Source: Heliocidaris tuberculata (lineage: Eukaryota > Echinodermata > Echinoidea > Camarodonta > Echinometridae). Taken from it: a stretch of DNA of 64,000 bases. Positions 60,201 to 64,000 of the stretch are shown here, in pieces. Both the position numbers and the translations under genes were made by a program. The stretch is from NCBI GenBank assembly GCA_025618425.1, contig CM046836.1, positions 24,683,030-24,747,029 of the forward strand, in the 5' to 3' direction. Under the pieces are notes generated by a model. The model was not told the DNA's origin. It saw only the letters and a program-made list of their open reading frames with translations, and searched no databases. Position 1 is the stretch's first letter. Every line of letters begins with the position of its first letter.

Positions 60201-62927
60201 TCCTCCTCCTCCACCTCTCCTCCCATCATCTGGGCCGTATCCATAGGAGGGATGCTGGTGTAGCCCTGGGGGAGGTCATCTGTGAGAGAACAAAAACAAT
60301 AGATATTGTGATTTGGTTAAAATGTACTGTGACTAACTTGTTGTTTAAACATAAAAGTAATAAACACACTAGCATACTTCATATATAAGAAGGGGTAGAT
60401 TACAAAGGGACTATTTCTTATATTTAAAAAATAAGTTTTTTTTAATACATTTCAAATTGAAAACTGTCAATAAAACATTTCCAATAATCCTGAAAGGTTG
60501 AATTATTTATAAAAAGCAAGAAATTTCTTTAAATGCAGTATCATATTTGGGGGCAAAATTTGTCAACTAATTTGATTCCATTGAGACATACAAACAAAAA
60601 TTTTCATTTTGAAAAGCAAAGGTGGTGAAATTAGCAGTACTTCGAATTCACAAGTTTCAAATTCGATACATGAGCGAAATTGAAAGACAAAACAGATTTT
60701 GGAATAGTCTTTCAAACCTTGTTCAGGTATGCCAGCAGGTTCTGGTTCCACCTGCGGAGGAAGACCCATATCTTCTTCTTCCTGAACATCAGGGGGTGAT
60801 GCAGGGGGTGAGACAGGGACTGCAGCTGGGGATCTTCTCTCACCAGACGGGGGCCTCTGGGCACCTGACCCTGATCTCCTGGACCCGGACGCTGGTCTCG
60901 CACCCGCTGACGTGGGCCTCCCACCAGCCGATGGGGGCCTGGTGGCAGACGAGGGTCGACCAGCGGAGGGTGGCCTTCCAGCTGAGGGAGGTCTCCCTGC
61001 AGAAGGTGGGCGGGTGGCTGATGGTGGTCTTTGAGTAGCTGAGGGGGGCCTTTCGGTGCCAGATGGGGGTCTCTGTGATGCAGAAGGGGGGCGCTGTGTA
61101 CCCGATGCAGGCCTTTCTTCAGCCTGTGGTGTAGGAGCAGCCTCCTGAAAAGAATTTCAGGATTGTATAAATGATCATGATAGAAACTAAGGATCTGAGA
61201 AAAACATCTGTCAAAATAAAAACAATGACATGAACATTAACCCACCATTTGTCTGAATATATAATATGACTTGTTTTTTCCAGGAGTGAAACAGCACACA
61301 AGGTTCCTTTTTCAAGTATAACCATAGTGCATAACTTATTAAATATCCTATTTGTTCATTTGAGCTAATGAGCTTTTATCAAAGCATTATATACATGTAG
61401 GGATCTCGTGCAATTCATGCAAATGACCAGCATTTAAAAAGAGTTTTGTCTTCCCCTCTCTCTCCTCTGCAATACATTACATGAGTTATATTTTCCTGAA
61501 ATAAATGTACACATATGAAAGAACAGATAATAAACTCACTTCTACAGCTGGATCCTCTTCACCAGGGGCTGGTTGAGAAGGGGGGGGGGGAATGGAAAGA
61601 AAATAATATTACTCAGATAAAGCACACTTAACTTAAACTATAATATTTAATGCTACAATGTTCTATTATATTTTTTTTAATGCTGAAAGCTATTTAATAA
61701 ATATATTCCATGAGGTTACTAGGAATATATTTTGGAAAAAAATTATAGGCTACCTACACTGTCCATTAGGTATAGATCTAGTCAATTTCATATCTATGTG
61801 TAAAAGGAGAAGGCTGATCTTCATTCAAAATTAATTCTTTTGTAATCTTTTATCATGAAAATGAAAAATGGCATGTATATTCACTAACTTTCATACTATG
61901 ACTTGAGACTTACATTTGCTACTTTCGATTCACTTCAAAATTTTACCCATTTGAAACAAACTGGCCGGAATTCACAAAGGTGGTTTCAATTCAGACCATG
62001 GTTTATGCAGATTTCGTGGTATAAATACGCTTGATTCAGCGCATACACTTAAAAAGATCCAATAATGAACGCGCGCCGGTCGCGCGTGCTTGGCAAAAGC
62101 ACTAAATTTACGCTTGTTGCCATGGTTCAGACCATGGTTTATTTAAATTAATTTAAATAAACCATGATCTGAATTTACATAAACCATGGTCTGAACCAAG
62201 GCAACAAGCGTAAATTTAGCGCTTTTGCCTACCACACGCGACCGGCGCGCGTTCATTATTGGACCTTTTTAAGTGTACGCTCTGAATCAAGCATATTTAT
62301 ACCACGAAATCTGCATAAACCATGGTCTGAATTGAAACCACCTTTGTGAATTCAAGCCGTTGAATTTGGTAACAAGCATTTTTCCGCAGACTCCAGCCTC
62401 AGTTATCTCAAGCATAGCATTCAGTGGGTTACTATTGTGACTAAAAATGAAAGGTTCGGTCAGTGAATTTTGAGTGTATTCAGGCATTAATTTTTCTTTA
62501 ACTTCATTGTACGTGTAACTTCAGATCTATGCTGCCCCCACTCACAGAACCACCACTATGTGGGGCTGTGTCAAGTTGAAGAGGTAAAAACACCAATATC
62601 ATCAGCAAAATATTAAGAAAATACTTTCTTCTACATTCTAGGATGATGTATGATTTCATGCCAGATTCTTCAACAGGGTCTTCATCATCTTGATCAAGTG
62701 AAATTTTCAGGCTGTTTTTGGCCAGCGATCTTGCTCCTTTCCAGCACACATACGTGCTAGAGATCACGCACTTGCTATGGGAGGCAACTCTTCACGGTAC
62801 AACTGTACGAAGGTACGGAGTGAGAGGTTATCTACAATAACCTCGCATAAATTATGTGTGAGTGTGCTGCCCCCATCAACTCACCTGGTTCCCCTTGTGC
62901 TTCATCAGCTGGTGGTTCTTCATCCAT
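44974..62927 (-). CDS. CCDC40: CCDC40, axonemal 96-nm ruler coiled-coil protein, 18 exons
   Basis: Minus-strand gene. Eighteen exons (62927-62885, 61568-61540, 61144-60718, 60279-60083, 59334-59031, 57575-57418, 56603-56463, 55910-55807, 54621-54378, 53829-53647, 53035-52790, 52437-52224, 51156-50987, 48822-48731, 47784-47664, 46672-46484, 46190-46032, 45222-44974) have GT/AG borders. Phases chain to 1,089 codons plus TAG; human CCDC40 has 1,142 residues. CCDC40 signatures include [91 protein letters not shown] and [16 protein letters not shown]40 pairs with CCDC39 as a long coiled coil along the axonemal doublet, sets the 96-nm repeat, and is needed for inner dynein arms and the nexin-DRC; loss causes primary ciliary dyskinesia in humans. 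The N-terminus (~230 residues) is acidic and Pro/Ser-rich and the rest is almost wholly coiled coil. The start codon is provisional. Confidence 0.95.
45273..45660. mobile_element. MITE family A copy 3
   Basis: TTAAAGATAAAGGTGAGTTC at the left and AACTCAAATTTCCCTTTAA at the right, with ATATGGGACTGCACAGACAT inside. Same orientation as 3064-3453 and 4378-5044. It lies in the last CCDC40 intron. Confidence 0.75.
46032..46190 (-). CDS. CCDC40: CCDC40 exon 17
   Basis: Residues 955-1007, [20 protein letters not shown] ... [20 protein letters not shown] then VELKQK. Coiled coil, 53 whole codons. Acceptor GAAACAG, donor GTAAAG. Confidence 0.92.
46484..46672 (-). CDS. CCDC40: CCDC40 exon 16
   Basis: Residues 892-954, [20 protein letters not shown] ... 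[20 protein letters not shown] ... [13 protein letters not shown]. It matches human [20 protein letters not shown]. The acceptor GACTAAG is weak, but homology and phase support it. Donor GTAGGT. Confidence 0.94.
47456..47643. mobile_element. MITE rich in TTCGCGAAAG, TACTGTAAAACC ends
   Basis: TACTGTAAAACCAGAAA at the left and TTTCTGTTTTTATAGTA at the right are inverted. Three or more TTCGCGAAAGTTTC words lie between them. It ends ~20 bases from CCDC40 exon 15. Confidence 0.65.
47664..47784 (-). CDS. CCDC40: CCDC40 exon 15
   Basis: Residues 851-891, [20 protein letters not shown] then [20 protein letters not shown] and E. This is the best-conserved block against human ([15 protein letters not shown]...[20 protein letters not shown]). 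Acceptor TTCCCAG, donor GTAGGT. Confidence 0.97.
47889..48304 (+). mobile_element. piggyBac-like MITE family B, copy 4
   Basis: TTAG-CCCTTTCGAGATAATTG at the left and TCATGAAAGGA-TTAA at the right. Located in the CCDC40 intron between exons 15 and 14. Confidence 0.8.
48731..48822 (-). CDS. CCDC40: CCDC40 exon 14
   Basis: Residues 821-850, [20 protein letters not shown] then [10 protein letters not shown]. It matches human [20 protein letters not shown]. Donor GTAAGT, phase 2 out. Confidence 0.95.
49313..50768. mobile_element. 1.46 kb TIR element with a small acidic ORF
   Basis: TTAAAGGGTGACTAAATTA at the left and TAATTTAGTCACCCTTTAA at the right are perfect inverted ends of 19 bp. The interior is GC-richer than the flanking intron. 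It includes a plus-strand ORF at 49984-50214. It lies in the CCDC40 intron between exons 14 and 13. Confidence 0.75.
49984..50214 (+). CDS. Small acidic ORF inside a TIR element, function unknown
   Basis: 76 codons, starting [20 protein letters not shown], with a basic KEKKLK patch, [12 protein letters not shown] and an Ala/Gly/Glu tail. No catalytic domain. The FEPLA word recalls the N-terminal regions of some uncharacterised P2RX7-domain-containing invertebrate proteins, but this is a weak recollection. It could be a truncated cargo or transposase N-terminus, or chance. Confidence 0.25.
   Translation: MDSDRESNLEDFFEPDTNSDLSDDLSIPKEKKLKCSGKGNSTIMFEPLAEDAPGHGEGVAGEGAAGEAAAAAGEEK
50765..50955. 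mobile_element. Foldback MITE with a second MITE nested inside
   Basis: Outer ends TTAAAGGGCTGGTCACATTT and ACTGGCCCTTTA, with arms sharing AACGATAACAATAACAAGA / TTGCTATCGTTATCGTTA. Inside, TTAA-AGGTACACCCTA (50818) and TAGGGTGTACCT-TTAA (ending 50903) mark an inner element. It abuts the 1.46 kb element at TTAA 50765 and ends ~30 bases from exon 13. Confidence 0.75.
50987..51156 (-). CDS. CCDC40: CCDC40 exon 13
   Basis: Residues 764-820, [20 protein letters not shown] ... [20 protein letters not shown] then [13 protein letters not shown]. It matches human NNRVTENEFVRSLK. Acceptor CCTTTAG, donor GTATAC. Confidence 0.95.
51915..52145 (-). mobile_element. SINE-like element, second copy
   Basis: It shares the AAT-repeat start, CACATTCTCCACTCC, CAGCCACAGTGACGTTTGCATCC-type sequence and GGGTACCCATTTGA with the 4510-4791 element, same orientation. 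It lies in a CCDC40 intron just downstream of exon 13 and is more diverged. Confidence 0.55.
52224..52437 (-). CDS. CCDC40: CCDC40 exon 12
   Basis: Residues 693-763, [20 protein letters not shown] ... [20 protein letters not shown] ... LHQKKMRIE. It matches human GEEVGPLELEIKRLSK and WLRLQQEMVKVTQ. Donor GTACAA, phase 1 out. Confidence 0.95.
52790..53035 (-). CDS. CCDC40: CCDC40 exon 11
   Basis: Residues 611-692, [20 protein letters not shown] ... [20 protein letters not shown] then [22 protein letters not shown] is identical to human CCDC40. Acceptor AATGCAG, donor GTGAGT. Confidence 0.95.
53428..53463. repeat. Hairpin remnant resembling the 1652-2553 element end
   Basis: CCTCCGGCACCACCTTCGGTGGG then CGGGGACA resembles the terminal hairpin (GCGAACTTCGTTCGGCGGGGACA) of the dispersed repeat. 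Isolated. Confidence 0.35.
53647..53829 (-). CDS. CCDC40: CCDC40 exon 10
   Basis: Residues 550-610, [20 protein letters not shown] ... [20 protein letters not shown] ... [10 protein letters not shown]. 61 whole codons, with unbroken heptads. Acceptor CCCACAG, donor GTCAGT. Confidence 0.93.
54378..54621 (-). CDS. CCDC40: CCDC40 exon 9
   Basis: Residues 468-549, [20 protein letters not shown] ... [19 protein letters not shown] ... [19 protein letters not shown]. It matches human [19 protein letters not shown]. Acceptor CAAACAG, donor GTAAGT. Confidence 0.95.
55281..55612. repeat. 41 bp minisatellite, about eight units
   Basis: Unit TGTTACATTATCATCATCAT followed by CATTCTTAAAGTTATTGTTTT, period 41 bp. 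A few units carry ATCACC in place of ATCATC. Units are almost identical. Located in the CCDC40 intron between exons 9 and 8. Confidence 0.9.
55807..55910 (-). CDS. CCDC40: CCDC40 exon 8
   Basis: Residues 434-467, [20 protein letters not shown] then [14 protein letters not shown]. It matches human QQWASSLVGMKHRDEAH. Donor GTAAGA, phase 2 out. Confidence 0.94.
56463..56603 (-). CDS. CCDC40: CCDC40 exon 7
   Basis: Residues 387-433, [20 protein letters not shown] then [20 protein letters not shown]. Its heptads correspond to human DLYVDQLT...IALFEAQ. 47 whole codons. Confidence 0.94.
57418..57575 (-). CDS. CCDC40: CCDC40 exon 6
   Basis: Residues 334-386, [20 protein letters not shown] ... [20 protein letters not shown] ... 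EEDKQKQ. It matches human LQTEMENLALHLFYM and DMRDDIRVM. Acceptor TGTTTTAG, donor GTAAAT. Confidence 0.95.
57691..58497 (-). mobile_element. piggyBac-like MITE family B, copy 6 (outer, inverted, split)
   Basis: An inverted family member whose right end (TTAA-CCCTTTCATGACAAG) is at 57691. It continues at 58129 (TTAAGGGGTAAATTGATCAC) and ends at CAAAAGGG-TTAA 58497. Copy 5 is inserted at its internal TTAA. Confidence 0.85.
57716..58132 (+). mobile_element. piggyBac-like MITE family B, copy 5 (nested inside copy 6)
   Basis: TTAA-CCCTTTCAAGACAATTG at the left and TCCTGAAAGGG-TTAA at the right. Deleting the insert with one TTAA restores the uninterrupted copy 6 sequence, which shows the TTAA target duplication directly. 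Confidence 0.88.
59031..59334 (-). CDS. CCDC40: CCDC40 exon 5, start of coiled coil
   Basis: Residues 233-333, [20 protein letters not shown] ... [20 protein letters not shown] ... [13 protein letters not shown]. This is the most conserved N-terminal block of CCDC40. The acceptor is ACAACTAG and the donor GTGAGT, ending in phase 1. Confidence 0.95.
60083..60279 (-). CDS. CCDC40: CCDC40 exon 4, acidic region
   Basis: Residues 167-232, [16 protein letters not shown], then a Glu-rich stretch ([12 protein letters not shown]), [20 protein letters not shown] and [10 protein letters not shown]. It ends exactly where human CCDC40 reads LVVLDPDHPLM. Acceptor CTCACAG, donor GTAAGT, phase 0 out. Confidence 0.93.
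60718..61144 (-). CDS. CCDC40: CCDC40 exon 3, RPPSA-repeat exon
   Basis: Residues 25-166. It starts [15 protein letters not shown], then has about twelve 5-7 residue repeats of the form RP(P/T/A/S)S(A/G), then a Ser/Arg block ([11 protein letters not shown]), then [21 protein letters not shown]. It is low-complexity, basic and GC-rich, unlike any part of human CCDC40 that I know. The acceptor is TTTTCAG and the donor GTTTGA (weak); phase 1 out matches exon 4. Confidence 0.85.
61540..61568 (-). CDS. CCDC40: CCDC40 exon 2 (29-base micro-exon)
   Basis: It encodes (A)PGEEDPAVE and links the acidic start to the RPPSA exon. Phase 1 in, 0 out. The acceptor CAACCAG follows a C-run derived from the poly-G tract at 61581; the donor is GTGAGT. 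It is short, but phase-perfect with both neighbours. Confidence 0.7.
61963..62358. mobile_element. ~390 bp foldback with ~180 bp arms
   Basis: The left arm runs GAATTCACAAAGGTGGTTTC ... ACCATGGTTTATTTAAATT. The right arm is its inverted copy, ending GAAACCACCTTTGTGAATTC, with one ~22 bp duplication near the centre. The arms contain GCGCGCCGGTCGCGCG and GTTGCCATGGTTCAGACC. It lies in CCDC40 intron 1. Confidence 0.85.
62885..62927 (-). CDS. CCDC40: CCDC40 exon 1 (provisional start)
   Basis: [14 protein letters not shown], acidic like the human N-terminus, ending in phase 1 at GTGAGT. The open frame continues upstream (SKEQIEAGN), with possible AG acceptors at 62942-62948. So this may instead be an internal exon starting at ~62947, with the true start further right. 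Confidence 0.6.
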
Positions 62928-63795
62928 GTTACCAGCTTCTATCTGCTCTTTACTAGAAGGTCTAGCAAAATGTAATGATAAATTGGCAACAATCAATAAC
63001 AAAATGTATAATGTAATGGGCTACATGTATATCGTGAAATGGGAAAACACTCACTTGCAGCATGTATGGGGGGGGGGGGGGACAACAGATGCATTTGAAG
63101 AAATTATGAAGTGCTAGATCTACTGAGCAGAGTGAATCATAGAATGGTCTGATGGTGGTTTCCTATTTCAAGATGTAGTGAACTAATTTGCTTACTACAA
63201 CTTGAAACAAAAATCATTAAATTCAACAAACATTCTTTTAAAAATTTCAAACATTAAAATCAAAGCAGGTCTCATGTCAATGGCTGTGTGTTTGTTTCAA
63301 TTCAACCTCTCAATTTTTCACTTCTTTCATTCAACAATCAAGTTCAATTCTCGATTTTTAACTTTACTCAGGTCTCAGTCAGAGAATCAGAAAATTTGGT
63401 TTTGTCACGTTTGTCAGTCAATTAAGACCCGGAGGGTGTTTTAGTACAAAGAGTTAAGTTGGATTTAGTAAGACTTAGACTAGAGTCCACTTATACATGT
63501 ACAAGCTTATCTGAAGATAACCTTGTACTCCAGACTAGCTTTTACATGTAAATAGGCTTCAATAGCTTTTGTGTGTATCAGCAGGCCTTTTTCCAGTCTA
63601 GATCATTCATACATGAGGAAAATAATTATTTAAAATTTTACTTTCAATTCTGAATCCCCAAATTTGTGGCACAGTAAGAGTTGAAGAGTCCCTGAATCAG
63701 GTAATCTAGCAAATTTAAGAAAATTAATCTTGCTTAGAGCAATATTGTTGTCTGTTTTTGACTGCTGCAACAGTGAATGTTGGACACAGTCCCAC

Positions 63796-64000
63796 ATATG
63801 ATGGGGGGACCTAAAGCTACGCACTTTGTTTCCAGCGGCTAAAAAGTCACCTTTTCAATGATTAATGTGAATTTCTTTCATATATCTGGGTTCTACATAC
63901 TCTTAAATCAAATCCCTGAGAAAATTACGACGGACAAATATCAATAACATTAATTTTCAAGTCGATGTCGATACCCATGTACGCACACATAATAAATGAA
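63796..64000. mobile_element. Second copy of the 32.6 kb MITE, cut by the window edge
   Basis: GATGGGGGGACCTAAAGCTA onward aligns with 32588-32820 in the same orientation. It lacks the ~40 bases around the internal GGGTCCTAAAGC copy and then runs off the window. Confidence 0.8.

Noticed and set aside
62765..62795. CTTGCTATGGGAGGCAACTC considered as an RFX X-box
   Set aside because: The right half GGCAAC fits, but the left half is imperfect and the spacing too wide.

Overview
The window looks like part of an echinoderm nuclear genome, most likely a sea urchin or a close relative. It is AT-rich, with long introns and short exons. It is full of the TACATG/ACATGTACATGT microsatellite and of TAGGCCTA-type words, and it is packed with short non-autonomous transposons. 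The organism call is an inference from sequence texture. The two gene calls rest on spliced reading frames that I rebuilt exon by exon with consistent splice phases.

Gene 1 (minus strand, 26,292 down to 1,354, continuing off the left edge) is a Munc13-related C2-domain protein of the BAIAP3/UNC13D family, and BAIAP3 fits best. Twelve exons give 382 in-frame codons. They cover the N-terminus, the short region before the C2 domain, a complete calcium-binding-type C2 domain and the start of the linker. The MUN domain and the C-terminal C2 domain lie outside the window. Intron 1 holds a decayed Crypton-type tyrosine recombinase gene.

The middle of the window (about 26.3-45.0 kb) is intergenic. 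I could support no conserved gene there. It holds diverged tandem duplications, several terminal-inverted-repeat (TIR) elements, a 3.6 kb TIR-bounded element made largely of CCATGGT-rich repeats with a 41/123 bp higher-order array at one end, and a nearly 300 bp TTC.GAA tract.

Gene 2 (minus strand, about 62.9 kb down to 44,974) is CCDC40, the coiled-coil partner of CCDC39. Together they form the 96-nm axonemal ruler that positions inner dynein arms and the nexin-dynein regulatory complex in motile cilia and flagella. Eighteen exons join in phase to about 1,089 codons plus a stop, close to the 1,142 residues of human CCDC40. A Pro/Ser-rich exon with about a dozen RPPSA-like repeats precedes the acidic region and the coiled coil.

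The two genes lie in tandem on the same strand but are functionally unrelated (regulated exocytosis versus cilia motility). The richest material for discovery is the transposon layer. It includes a piggyBac-like miniature element (MITE) family with TTAA target sites and one copy nested inside another, nested elements at 15.5-16.8 kb and 50.8 kb, long foldbacks inside introns, 147 bp tandem units inside a dispersed repeat, and the 3.6 kb CCATGGT element.
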